Below are positions 51,571 through 60,515 of a stretch of 64,000 bases of DNA, one piece after another. Source of the stretch: Bacilli bacterium. GTDB taxonomy: Bacteria; Bacillota_I; Bacilli_A; RF39; UBA660. Every line of letters starts with the position of its first letter. Position 1 is the first letter of the stretch. The notes under the pieces were generated by a model. The model saw nothing but the letters and a program-made list of their open reading frames with translations, made no database searches and was not told where the DNA came from. Both the position numbers and the translations under genes were made by a program. Location: contig JAFRQS010000030.1 of assembly GCA_017428495.1 (NCBI GenBank), positions 105,460-169,459 on the forward strand, read 5' to 3'.

Positions 51571-53451
51571 ATGAATCATATTAAAAACATACTTATTAGC
51601 ATAAAAAACTTCGCTATAAAATATAAACATGTAATTTTTATGACTTTGTCATTTTTAATATTAGATTTTACTATAAGGTATTTTACTAGAAATATTAATT
51701 TCTATAAAATTACTAATTTAGTACCAAATTTATTTACCATAATATGGGTAGTATTTATAGTTGGTATTTCTAATTCATTTAATAGTAAAATTTCAAAATG
51801 GTTATATGCTATATGTTTTGCAGTAAGTTTAATTTTATTTTTGACACATACAATATACTATGCTTATTTTAAAAATTTTTTTGATTTTTCTTCTCTTAGA
51901 TACGCATCTGAAGCAGGAGATTATTTAGTAGACGCAATTAAAAACAGCCCTATTTGGGTATTTATTACTACTTTTATATCTATCACTTTGTGTTATTTTG
52001 CAATTAGATTTTTACCTAAAAAGAAGGATTCAAATTATAAAAAGCTTGTAATTATTGTTATAATTTTTCTTGTTGCGCATCTTTTAACACCTTTTCTACT
52101 AGGTAAGCCTGCTACTACATGGGATGCATGGAGAAAACCTAGGAATGTATATAATTCATTTAACGATAATAAAAGAAGTATGCAAGTAGCAGGTTTTTAT
52201 GAATATAATTTTAGAAACTTCTATGTTAATTATTTAAAGAAAGATACTCCTGTAGAAGATGAGAATACAAAATTATTAGAAGAAAAATTTAATGAAGATG
52301 TTGGTGAATACTCTAATAAGTATACTGGATTATTTAAAGATAAAAACGTTATTTTTGTTCAGTTAGAAAGTATAGATAGTTTCCTTGTTACAAAAGAGAT
52401 AATGCCTACTTTGTATAGTTTGAAAAAGAATTCTATTAATTTTAATAATCACTTTTCTTTTGTAAGTGGTGGTGGTTCAACATTTAATTCAGAGTACATG
52501 GTTAATACTGGATATACTACTCCAATATCTATAAATAAAGGAGCTTATACATTTAGTAAAAATACTTATTCTTATTCTTTACCAAATTTACTAAAAAAAG
52601 AAGGATATACAGTTAATGCATTTCATATGAATACACCTGAATATTATTCTAGAGATGTTAACTATAAAAGCTTTGGATATGATTCATTTAATAGCCTTAA
52701 AAATCAAGATAATGGTAAATACTATACAGATAATTCTTTTTGGTTAGATACTGAATTAATTAATAATCCAACTTTTAATAAATTAATATTTAATACTGAA
52801 GAAAAATTTGCAGATTACATTATTACTTATTCAGCGCATATGCCTTTTGAAACAAAGAAAGGCGTTTGTAGTCTATTAGTTGAAGATAAAACTGAAGAAT
52901 TGAGTGAATATGAGTGTTTAAAATTACAAGCTCATGAAACAGATAATATGCTTAAACTTATATTAGAAAATTTAAAAGAAAAAGAATTATTAGATAATAC
53001 AATACTTGTTTTATTTGCAGATCATTATTTATATACTTTAAATGATAAAACTTTATTAGATAAATTTAAAACAACTGAAAATAATCTTATAAATCATACT
53101 ACATGGATGATATGGAGTAATAATATGAAAAAAGTAGATGTTAAAGAAGTAACGTCTCAACTTAATATATTACCTACAGTAGCAAATTTATTTGGTTTAG
53201 ATTATCATCCAAATTATTATCTAATGCCAGATGCTTTAAATACAGGATATAAAGGTCTAGTATTCTTTAGTGATTATTCTTGGTATGATGGTAATGTATA
53301 TGTTGCAAATAGTGAAGTTACTAATGGTAAAAAGATAAAAGAAGAAGAATTAATGGAAAAGAATCAATTAGTAAATAAATATATAAAAATAAATGATACT
53401 GTTCTTACTGCAGATTATTTTAAAAATATTAAAAAGAATGTTAATAAATAA
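51571..53451 (+). CDS. ltaS: LTA-synthase-family membrane protein
   Basis: 626 residues: five N-terminal membrane helices to ~175, then an extracellular sulfatase-fold domain. Active-site features: Glu266 in FVQLESIDSF, Thr304 in GGGSTFNSEY and ADHYLYT near the C-terminus. Length and layout match LtaS (polymerises glycerol phosphate from phosphatidylglycerol). Compared with the paralogue at 1783 it is nearer to classical LtaS around GGGSTFNSE. Terminator overlaps its 3' end; divergent from the YfhO-like gene. The symbol is tentative. Confidence 0.88.
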   Translation: MNHIKNILISIKNFAIKYKHVIFMTLSFLILDFTIRYFTRNINFYKITNLVPNLFTIIWVVFIVGISNSFNSKISKWLYAICFAVSLILFLTHTIYYAYFKNFFDFSSLRYASEAGDYLVDAIKNSPIWVFITTFISITLCYFAIRFLPKKKDSNYKKLVIIVIIFLVAHLLTPFLLGKPATTWDAWRKPRNVYNSFNDNKRSMQVAGFYEYNFRNFYVNYLKKDTPVEDENTKLLEEKFNEDVGEYSNKYTGLFKDKNVIFVQLESIDSFLVTKEIMPTLYSLKKNSINFNNHFSFVSGGGSTFNSEYMVNTGYTTPISINKGAYTFSKNTYSYSLPNLLKKEGYTVNAFHMNTPEYYSRDVNYKSFGYDSFNSLKNQDNGKYYTDNSFWLDTELINNPTFNKLIFNTEEKFADYIITYSAHMPFETKKGVCSLLVEDKTEELSEYECLKLQAHETDNMLKLILENLKEKELLDNTILVLFADHYLYTLNDKTLLDKFKTTENNLINHTTWMIWSNNMKKVDVKEVTSQLNILPTVANLFGLDYHPNYYLMPDALNTGYKGLVFFSDYSWYDGNVYVANSEVTNGKKIKEEELMEKNQLVNKYIKINDTVLTADYFKNIKKNVNK

Positions 53452-53463
53452 CATTCTTTTTTA
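53431..53463 (+). terminator. Terminator of the LTA-synthase-like gene
   Basis: Stem AAAAGAATGTTA/TAACATTCTTTT with a 5-base loop across the stop codon, followed by T. It also covers the 3' end of the converging small gene. Confidence 0.8.
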
Positions 53464-53643
53464 CCATCTTGGATAACCATAATATGGCATTTGATAATAT
53501 GGATATGGTTGGTAATATGGCCTATAAAAATATGGTGCTACTAAACCACCTGTAATTCCACCTAATATAAAAGGGCCTAAAAATCCTCCACCTAATAACC
53601 TATTATTATTATTTCCTTTTCTATATTGATAATTATTATACAT
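53461..53643 (-). CDS. Small Tyr/Pro/Gly-rich protein (coat-like)
   Basis: 60 residues: a Gly-rich hydrophobic centre (LLGGGFLGPFILGGITGG) and a C-terminal run of PYYxPYPYYQ-type residues. Similar composition occurs in small Bacillota surface or spore-coat proteins. The ATG at 53643 has AAAGGAG upstream. Function unknown. Confidence 0.6.
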   Translation of the reverse strand: MYNNYQYRKGNNNNRLLGGGFLGPFILGGITGGLVAPYFYRPYYQPYPYYQMPYYGYPRW

Positions 53644-53670
53644 AATAACTCCTTTCATAATATAATATGA

Positions 53671-53694
53671 AAAAAAAGAACTTGAGTTCTTTTT
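53671..53694 (-). terminator. Terminator of the two-helix membrane protein gene
   Basis: Stem AAAAAGAAC/GTTCTTTTT-type around CTTGAG at the gene's stop, followed on the minus strand by T. Confidence 0.65.
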
Positions 53695-53998
53695 ACCACC
53701 TTTTTATATTATGTTTGTTTTTTAACCATGCAGCGAAGTTTAAATCAATCCAGAATCCGTAAACAAATAGTATCATAAGCATTGCAGTGGCACCTTTTTC
53801 TGCATTTTTTACAAGATCATAATCTGAATCGCCTACTGGAATTGTAATATCAAATACTATATAAAGTACAAAAATCAAAATAAAGAACGCTCCAATTATT
53901 TTTAATATTGCACTTAATTGTTTGCCACCTGGTGTTACAAAAAATTCCTTTCTATAATCACTTTTTTCTTTTTTTTCTAGATCAAAATATGTCTTCAT
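53693..53998 (-). CDS. Small two-helix membrane protein
   Basis: 101 residues with two membrane helices (about 29-52 and 70-88) and charged ends (LEKKEKSDYRKEF). No family recognised. The ATG at 53998 is preferred because AAAGGAGG lies before it; the frame is open a further 99 bases upstream into rlmH, but without a ribosome site. Confidence 0.6.
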   Translation of the reverse strand: MKTYFDLEKKEKSDYRKEFFVTPGGKQLSAILKIIGAFFILIFVLYIVFDITIPVGDSDYDLVKNAEKGATAMLMILFVYGFWIDLNFAAWLKNKHNIKRW

Positions 53999-54093
53999 AA
54001 TTCCTCCTTTATTATACTTATATTGTAACACTATGGATTTAATATTGCATGTTTTTTTATTGTATACCTGTATAATAGTGTAAAAGAACAATA

Positions 54094-54546
54094 TCACTTA
54101 TGATATTGTTCATTATTTAATATTTTAAAACTTCTATATAATTGTTCTAGAAATAATAATCTAAATAATTGATGTGGAAATGTCATTTTACTAAATGATA
54201 ATTTATAATTAGATAATTCTTTTATACTGTCATCTAGTCCATAAGAACCACCTATTATAAATGTTATGTCTGTATAATTATTTATAGAATTATCTATTAA
54301 ATTGGATAATTCTACAGAACTTAGTTCTTTTCCTTCTATTTCTAATGTAATTATATATGATTTTTTATTTAATCTTTTCAATATTTTCTCTGCTTCTACC
54401 TTTAATGTCTTAGTTTTATCAAATGATTCATCTTCTAATTCTATTAATTCTATTTTTGTATATTTAGATAATCTCTTTAAGTAATCATCTATTCCTTCAG
54501 ATATATATTTTTCTTTTATTTTACCAATAGTTATTAATGTAATCAT
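54094..54546 (-). CDS. rlmH: 23S rRNA pseudouridine-1915 N3-methyltransferase
   Basis: 150-residue SPOUT methyltransferase. FIIGGSYGLD (SAM loop), MTFPHQLFRLLFLEQLYRSF and the invariant C-terminal YHK identify it as RlmH. Acts on the assembled 70S ribosome near the decoding site. Overlaps the metallo-hydrolase gene by 4 bases; last gene of the dnaB cluster. Confidence 0.97.
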   Translation of the reverse strand: MITLITIGKIKEKYISEGIDDYLKRLSKYTKIELIELEDESFDKTKTLKVEAEKILKRLNKKSYIITLEIEGKELSSVELSNLIDNSINNYTDITFIIGGSYGLDDSIKELSNYKLSFSKMTFPHQLFRLLFLEQLYRSFKILNNEQYHK

Positions 54547-55271
54547 ACTTCTATTAATTCAGTAGTTTCTTTAGGTTTCCCTATTACTACTTTAATATCC
54601 TTTTTATTTTTATTTTTAAATTCTTCTAAGGCCTTTTCTTCAGTATTATTTACTTCTGAAAGGTGCGCGAGTACTACTACTTTTGTATTATCTCCAATAA
54701 ACTTTGATAGATATTCTGAACTCATCTCATTTGATAAGTGCCCTTTATCGCTCCATATTCTTTGCTTTAAATGATATGGATAAGGGCCTTCTTCTAACAT
54801 TTCTATATCATGATTACTTTCCATAATATATATTTTTTTATTAGAAAGCATATCAAAATACTTATTATTTATATAACCTGTATCAGTTATGTATACAAGT
54901 GAGTCTTGTACTATATATCCATATGATTCAACATCATGACTAGTTCTAAATACTTTTATATTTATTCCTTTTATAGTCATTTCTTTAGTTATATACTTTA
55001 CATTATCTGTATCCAATTCCTTTTGCATTTTAGGAGTCATATAAGCAACTACATTATATTTTCTAGCAAATGTATGAAGTCCTAATGTGTGATCTTTGTG
55101 AATATGTGTTAGTAGTATAGCATCAATATCTTTTGGATCTACATCCATTTCCTTTAACTTTTCTTCTACGTAACAACATCTCATACCAATATCTATTAAT
55201 ATCCTAGTATCATTATCTTCTATGTAAGTAACATTGCCTTTACTACCACTTGCTAAAACTTTTACTTTCAC
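54543..55271 (-). CDS. walJ: MBL-fold metallo-hydrolase WalJ/YycJ-like
   Basis: 242 residues. Metallo-beta-lactamase fold: HIHKDH (His56, His58, Asp60, His61), a C-terminal HLSEVN His and HDVESYG. The order dnaB-walJ-rlmH is that of Bacillota YycJ/WalJ, linked there to cell-wall and DNA-repair regulation; no WalRK genes lie in this window. Cytoplasmic. Confidence 0.85.
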   Translation of the reverse strand: MKVKVLASGSKGNVTYIEDNDTRILIDIGMRCCYVEEKLKEMDVDPKDIDAILLTHIHKDHTLGLHTFARKYNVVAYMTPKMQKELDTDNVKYITKEMTIKGINIKVFRTSHDVESYGYIVQDSLVYITDTGYINNKYFDMLSNKKIYIMESNHDIEMLEEGPYPYHLKQRIWSDKGHLSNEMSSEYLSKFIGDNTKVVVLAHLSEVNNTEEKALEEFKNKNKKDIKVVIGKPKETTELIEV

Positions 55272-55277
55272 TTAAAA

Positions 55278-56612
55278 TCACTCATCTTTCTTGTATCCAA
55301 TAAATGTACTTGTATTCTTTTTAAATAATAACTCAACTGTCTTAGTTACACCATTCCTATTTTTACCAATAATGAATTCTACAACGCTATTATTATCATC
55401 CATTCTGGCTTCTTTGTTATAGTAATCATCTCTATATAAGAATGCAACTATATCTGCATCTTGTTCTATTGATCCAGATTCCCTTAAATCACTCATTAAT
55501 GGACGCTTATCTTCTCTTCCTTCAACTGCACGAGATAATTGTGCACATGCAATTATAGGAACACTTAATTCAAGTGCTAAAGTCTTTAATGCTCTAGATA
55601 TTTCCGCTACTTCTTGTTGCCTATTACCACCATATCTATTTGTAGAAGTTACTAATTGTAGATAGTCTATTACTATTAATGCTAAACCTTCTTCAGATGA
55701 CGCTAATCTTCTACATTTAGCTCTTATCTCACCAATTGTTATACCAGGAGTATCATCAATCATTATATGTGTATCTGCTAACTGACTAATTGCTTCATTA
55801 ACTCTCTTCCAATCATTATGTTCCAATTTACCAGTTCTTAATTTGTAACTATCTATTTGACCTGCAGATGATATCATTCTCATTGCTAACTGATCTGCAC
55901 CCATTTCTAAGTTAAATATTGCCACATTTTTCTTAGTTGTCATAGCAACATTTGTTGCTATGTTTAATACTACTGCTGTTTTTCCCATACCTGGACGAGC
56001 TGCTAAAATTATAAGTTCGTTTTCATGAAAACCTGTAGTTACTTTATCCAAATCATAAAATCCACTTGGTACACCTGTTATTTCACTACCATTTTCTGAT
56101 AATTTTTCTAAATTTGTTTGTGCTAAACTTAATGCTTCTTGTATTGGTTTAAATTCAGATGCTTTTCTATTTTTTACTACATTTAATATTTTTCTTTCCG
56201 CATCATCTAATGTTTCATTAATAGTAAAATCACCATTATAAGCATCTGATACTATACCTGTAGCAGTATTAATTAAATTTCTTAATATTGCTTTTTCATT
56301 AACTATATTTATATAATAATCTACATTAGATGCAGTTGGTACAGAGTTTACTATTTCAAGCAAATAATCTACATCTCCAACTTGTTTTAATAACTTCTTA
56401 GATTTTAATTTATCAGTAACTGTAGTTATATCTACTGCAACTCCCAATGTATATAATTCTTTTAATACTTCAAATATTTTGGCATGTGAATCCATATAAA
56501 ATGATTCGGGCATTAAATCTTCACATACTTTTTGTAATGCCGATTTTGATATAAATGCTGCACCTAAAACAGATTGTTCTGCTTCATAATTATGTGGTTC
56601 TTCTCTATTCAT
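55278..56612 (-). CDS. dnaB: Replicative DNA helicase DnaB (Bacillus DnaC)
   Basis: 444-residue hexameric fork helicase. The N-terminal domain (NYEAEQSVLGAAF) and a RecA-like core with Walker A ARPGMGKT (205-212), Walker B LIVIDYLQLV and SDLRESGSIEQDAD are intact; no intein interrupts it. Follows rplI by 9 bases in the conserved cluster. Confidence 0.98.
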   Translation of the reverse strand: MNREEPHNYEAEQSVLGAAFISKSALQKVCEDLMPESFYMDSHAKIFEVLKELYTLGVAVDITTVTDKLKSKKLLKQVGDVDYLLEIVNSVPTASNVDYYINIVNEKAILRNLINTATGIVSDAYNGDFTINETLDDAERKILNVVKNRKASEFKPIQEALSLAQTNLEKLSENGSEITGVPSGFYDLDKVTTGFHENELIILAARPGMGKTAVVLNIATNVAMTTKKNVAIFNLEMGADQLAMRMISSAGQIDSYKLRTGKLEHNDWKRVNEAISQLADTHIMIDDTPGITIGEIRAKCRRLASSEEGLALIVIDYLQLVTSTNRYGGNRQQEVAEISRALKTLALELSVPIIACAQLSRAVEGREDKRPLMSDLRESGSIEQDADIVAFLYRDDYYNKEARMDDNNSVVEFIIGKNRNGVTKTVELLFKKNTSTFIGYKKDE

Positions 56613-56621
56613 AAGTCACCT

Positions 56622-57062
56622 CTATTTTTCTAATATGATTTCTAATTTAGCAATTACCTCTTTATGTAATTCAATATTTACAAAATGATGACCTAATGTT
56701 GTTATTGGTTCATCCACTTTTATTTTTTTCTTATCTATAGAGTATCCAAGTTTATCCAATTCTTCTTTTATTTGTTTTGATGAAATACTACCAAAGACTC
56801 TATCTTTTTCACCAGTTTTTACTTTAAAACTAACTTTCACTTTAGACAATTTATTCTTTAACTCATTAGCTTCTTTTATATCTTGTGCTTCTTTTTCTTT
56901 TCTTTCTTTTTTTTCACTTTCTAATCTTTTATTACTAGTTTCTGTATACATAACCGCAAGCTTATTCTTAATTAAATAATTCATTGCATATCCATCTTTT
57001 ACTTCTTTAATTTCATCTTTTTTTCCTTGACCTTTTACATCTTTAATAAATATTACTTTCAT
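56622..57062 (-). CDS. rplI: 50S ribosomal protein L9
   Basis: 146 residues: [18 protein letters not shown] at the N-terminus, YAMNYLI, a long charged connecting helix and a C-terminal rRNA-binding domain. Overlaps the DHH gene by 4 bases. Confidence 0.97.
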   Translation of the reverse strand: MKVIFIKDVKGQGKKDEIKEVKDGYAMNYLIKNKLAVMYTETSNKRLESEKKERKEKEAQDIKEANELKNKLSKVKVSFKVKTGEKDRVFGSISSKQIKEELDKLGYSIDKKKIKVDEPITTLGHHFVNIELHKEVIAKLEIILEK

Positions 57063-58015
57063 TTTAAACCTCCCAAATATTCAAGTATTTTATCTTTTAT
57101 ATCACTTACTCTACAATCTTTTATTTGAGCTGCTGCATCTGTTTTATGTCCACCACCATTAAATTTATTCATAATACTTGCTACATCTATATTACCTAAA
57201 CTTCTAGCACTTATTCCCACTATATTATCATCTAATTTAGCAATAGTAAATGATGCCTCTATACTATTAAATCTTAATAATGTATCTGATGATTTAGCTA
57301 AATCAGTTGAAAGATATTTACCATCTCCTGTAGTTATAGCAATATTATCATAAAACTCCGTATTAAGTACTAATTTTTGTATTCTTTTATATTCATTAAA
57401 ATTTTGTTTTAATAAGTATTGTGATTCATTTGTATCTGCACCAAATTGATACAACAATGACGCTGATTCATGAGTATCTTTTGTTGTCTTTAAAGAAAAT
57501 CCATTTGTATCTACATATATACCTGAAAGCATTATTGTAGCTACTTCAGATGGTATATAAATATTTAAATTATTTATTAACTTTAACACTAATTCACATG
57601 CACTTGAACTCATAATATCTATATATTTATATATTGTATCTATACAATCTTTAGTTTCAATGTGATGATCTATTACTACTCTATTCTTAATATCTAATAA
57701 TTTAATATTTTGTAATCTTTTACTTACATTAACATCTGTTACTATCAATAATGATTTATTATCTATTCTATCTTTTATATCAGTATATCTTTTTGGTATT
57801 ATATCCAATTCTTTAATACTAGAAATAGCTCTTTTCATTTCCTTTGAATAATCTTCATCATCTATAACTACATGTACATTTTTACCTATCTTATTAGCAA
57901 CATAGTACATACCTAAGATTGATCCTAAAGCATCAAAATCAATATTTTTATGTGCAGTAATAAATACTTCACTAGATGATTTAATAAGTTCTTCTATTTT
58001 TAAAGAGTCTAACAT
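57059..58015 (-). CDS. DHH/DHHA1 phosphodiesterase, GdpP catalytic part without sensor domains
   Basis: 318 residues. DHH motifs: [12 protein letters not shown] (His22, Asp26, Asp28), TDVN and DHH (116-118), then DTNGFSLKT. The DHHA1 part has [14 protein letters not shown] near 285. [18 protein letters not shown] and EASFTIA are typical of GdpP, the c-di-AMP phosphodiesterase, whose gene precedes rplI in many Bacillota. GdpP normally has ~340 extra N-terminal residues (membrane helices, PAS-like, GGDEF); here they are missing. An NrnA-like nanoRNase is the alternative. Confidence 0.85.
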   Translation of the reverse strand: MLDSLKIEELIKSSSEVFITAHKNIDFDALGSILGMYYVANKIGKNVHVVIDDEDYSKEMKRAISSIKELDIIPKRYTDIKDRIDNKSLLIVTDVNVSKRLQNIKLLDIKNRVVIDHHIETKDCIDTIYKYIDIMSSSACELVLKLINNLNIYIPSEVATIMLSGIYVDTNGFSLKTTKDTHESASLLYQFGADTNESQYLLKQNFNEYKRIQKLVLNTEFYDNIAITTGDGKYLSTDLAKSSDTLLRFNSIEASFTIAKLDDNIVGISARSLGNIDVASIMNKFNGGGHKTDAAAQIKDCRVSDIKDKILEYLGGLK

Positions 58016-58052
58016 AATACCACATCCTTAAATAATATTATACAATAAATAT

Positions 58053-58080
58053 AAGAAAAAAAGAAGAGATTAACTCTTCT
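58053..58080 (-). terminator. Terminator of the ABC transporter operon
   Basis: Stem AGAAGAG/CTCTTCT with loop ATTAA at the stop of the transporter gene, followed on the minus strand by seven T. Confidence 0.85.
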
Positions 58081-60514
58081 AATCTGCATCAATTCTACTT
58101 AATATCTGAGCTGGTGTTTTTCTGATAGTATTAAATACTGGTAATAATCCAACTATAATATTAAATCCATATACTATTAATACTGATATTAATATTATTG
58201 GTAAATTAAATAAATAACTTTCTCCTAATAATGGTAATTCAGTTAATCCTTTAATTACATATCCCATTACTATTAATCCAAGTGTAGATGCAGTAAGTGT
58301 TATAGCAAGTATTTCTCCTAAGAACATTTTATATATATCCATCTTTTTAATACCTATTGCTCTTAATATACCTACTTCTTTTATTCTAGATAAGAATGAT
58401 GATCTAATCATTAAGTATATTTCTACTAAAGATATAGATAACATAATTATTGCTACTAAAGAAGATGATTTAACATATTCTTTTCTCTCTTCCATGTAAT
58501 CTTTTTTATCTTTATCATATATATCTTGTACTTTAATAGATTTTTCTTTAAAGTAATTTGTTACTTTATCCTTATCTTTTGGATATACAATTATTTCTTT
58601 ATTATCATCTAATAATTTATATTTAATTGTATTATTACTTACAAGCATATTATTTATATCATTTGTATAATATCCCACTACTTTAAGTTTCTTATCATTT
58701 ACTTTTTTATCTATTTGTTTATTTAATGGATAACTATATCTTTCATCATAATTTACTATAACTTCATAATCTTTTTCAGGTAATCTACCTTGTTTTATTT
58801 TTAAATCAGATACCAACTTATAATCTAATAATTTATTATCACTTTGATAACTATAATCTTCTATAAATCCATAATCAGTATTTGTACCTACTTTTGAATT
58901 AGATAATATATTTATAAACATATCTTCAAATGTATAAATAGATGGGCTTTGTAAGTCTGTAATACCTACTATTTTAAATTTATCCATATTATCTATTTGT
59001 ATATTTAAATCTAAATAATCTTTTGAATCTGTAATACCTACTTGTTGTGCAAGTTTTCTTTTTATAGTAGATTCAAGCGCCATTTTATCTATTACTAATT
59101 CATGATCATTTTCTGGCATTCTTCCATATACTAAGTCTTTATTAGATATCATATTTAAACTTGATAATGATGCATTAATAGTGTCTATTGCATCTATTGT
59201 TTGAAGATAAAAATCATATTTTATATAAAATGTAACTGATGAATTACCAGGTAATACATAATTAATATCTTCATTTTTTTCATATTCTAAATAATTATCT
59301 TTATTTATTTTATTTAGATTAATAGATAAATAAGATTTATTATGTGTTACAAAATCTTTATCTTCTACATTCAATATACCTGCTATATTACTTACTGAAT
59401 ATAATACAAACATAGATGATATAAAGAATCCTACTAATAATATTTTCTTTAATATTGGATATGATTTAATCTTTTTAAATCCAGATATTAATAATGTAAT
59501 TGGATTAAATATTGAACTATATTTTAATTTAATATTATTATTAATTATTTCATTAAAATCAAAATTATATTTTTCATATGTTTCTTTATTTATCTTTTTA
59601 TATGTATCATTAACAAGTTCTAAAGTAGAATCATTATCTATAACTTCTAATTTATTTTTACTATCTGATTCAATATAAATGTTTCCATTTTTTACTACTA
59701 TTTTTACATTTAATTTTTTATTATCTTCACTATAATAATCAATACTTAGATTATTAGATTTTATAGTCTCATGATTTTTAATATCCTTTAAATATATTTT
59801 ATTTTCTATTCTATAATCCAAATCATTATTATGAATATTTTCCTTATCTTTTACCACTTTACCATCTAATATTTCTATAATTCTAGATGCATAGAAATTA
59901 GCTATATCTTTTTCATGAGTAACTAATATTACTAATTTATTTTTAGATATTGATTTAATTATATTCATTACTTCAATAGTATTTTTACTATCTAAGTTAC
60001 CAGTTGGCTCATCTGCAATAATTATATCTGGATTCTTTACTATTGCCCTTGCTATACCAACTCTTTGCCTTTCACCACCAGAAAGCATTCCTACATTTCT
60101 TTTTCTATATTTATATAATCCAACTCTTTCTAAGACATAATCTACTCTTTTCTTTATTTCAGCTTTATCTTTTATGCCTATCATTTTAAGTACAATAGCA
60201 ACATTATCATATACACTTAACTCTTCTATTAAATGATAATCTTGAAATATATAACCTATATTTAATGTTCTTAATTCATCTTTTTTAGATGATAAGAATC
60301 TAGTCATCTTTTTATCATTAATATATATATCACCAGAATTAACATTATCTAATCCACCTATTGCATTTAATAGTGTTGTTTTACCACACCCAGAAGGTCC
60401 AAGAAGTGCTACTAATCCTGTATCAGATAGTTCTAATGTAGTATCATTAATTACATGTATTTCATTCTTTTTACCTTTATTAAAATACTTATTTAATTTA
60501 TTAATCTTTATCAT
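58079..60514 (-). CDS. MacB-like ABC transporter, ATPase-permease fusion (second half)
   Basis: 811 residues. ATPase: Walker A GPSGCGKT, signature LSGGERQRVGIARA and Walker B IIIADEPTGNLD (residues ~1-220). A Lys/Asn-rich linker, then an FtsX-like permease: one helix near 355-378, a large external domain (~390-680) and three helices to the end. Start follows GGGAGG. One base separates it from the paralogue upstream, so the two probably form a heterodimer exporting or sensing a peptide or lipid. Substrate unknown. Confidence 0.9.
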   Translation of the reverse strand: MIKINKLNKYFNKGKKNEIHVINDTTLELSDTGLVALLGPSGCGKTTLLNAIGGLDNVNSGDIYINDKKMTRFLSSKKDELRTLNIGYIFQDYHLIEELSVYDNVAIVLKMIGIKDKAEIKKRVDYVLERVGLYKYRKRNVGMLSGGERQRVGIARAIVKNPDIIIADEPTGNLDSKNTIEVMNIIKSISKNKLVILVTHEKDIANFYASRIIEILDGKVVKDKENIHNNDLDYRIENKIYLKDIKNHETIKSNNLSIDYYSEDNKKLNVKIVVKNGNIYIESDSKNKLEVIDNDSTLELVNDTYKKINKETYEKYNFDFNEIINNNIKLKYSSIFNPITLLISGFKKIKSYPILKKILLVGFFISSMFVLYSVSNIAGILNVEDKDFVTHNKSYLSINLNKINKDNYLEYEKNEDINYVLPGNSSVTFYIKYDFYLQTIDAIDTINASLSSLNMISNKDLVYGRMPENDHELVIDKMALESTIKRKLAQQVGITDSKDYLDLNIQIDNMDKFKIVGITDLQSPSIYTFEDMFINILSNSKVGTNTDYGFIEDYSYQSDNKLLDYKLVSDLKIKQGRLPEKDYEVIVNYDERYSYPLNKQIDKKVNDKKLKVVGYYTNDINNMLVSNNTIKYKLLDDNKEIIVYPKDKDKVTNYFKEKSIKVQDIYDKDKKDYMEERKEYVKSSSLVAIIMLSISLVEIYLMIRSSFLSRIKEVGILRAIGIKKMDIYKMFLGEILAITLTASTLGLIVMGYVIKGLTELPLLGESYLFNLPIILISVLIVYGFNIIVGLLPVFNTIRKTPAQILSRIDAD

Positions 60515-60515
60515 A

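Noticed and set aside
51571..53451. Frame containing UGA as Trp (Mollicutes code)
   Set aside because: All genes use TGG for Trp, tRNA-Trp has CCA, and reading TGA as a stop gives full-length families such as ProS, DnaB and FeoB.
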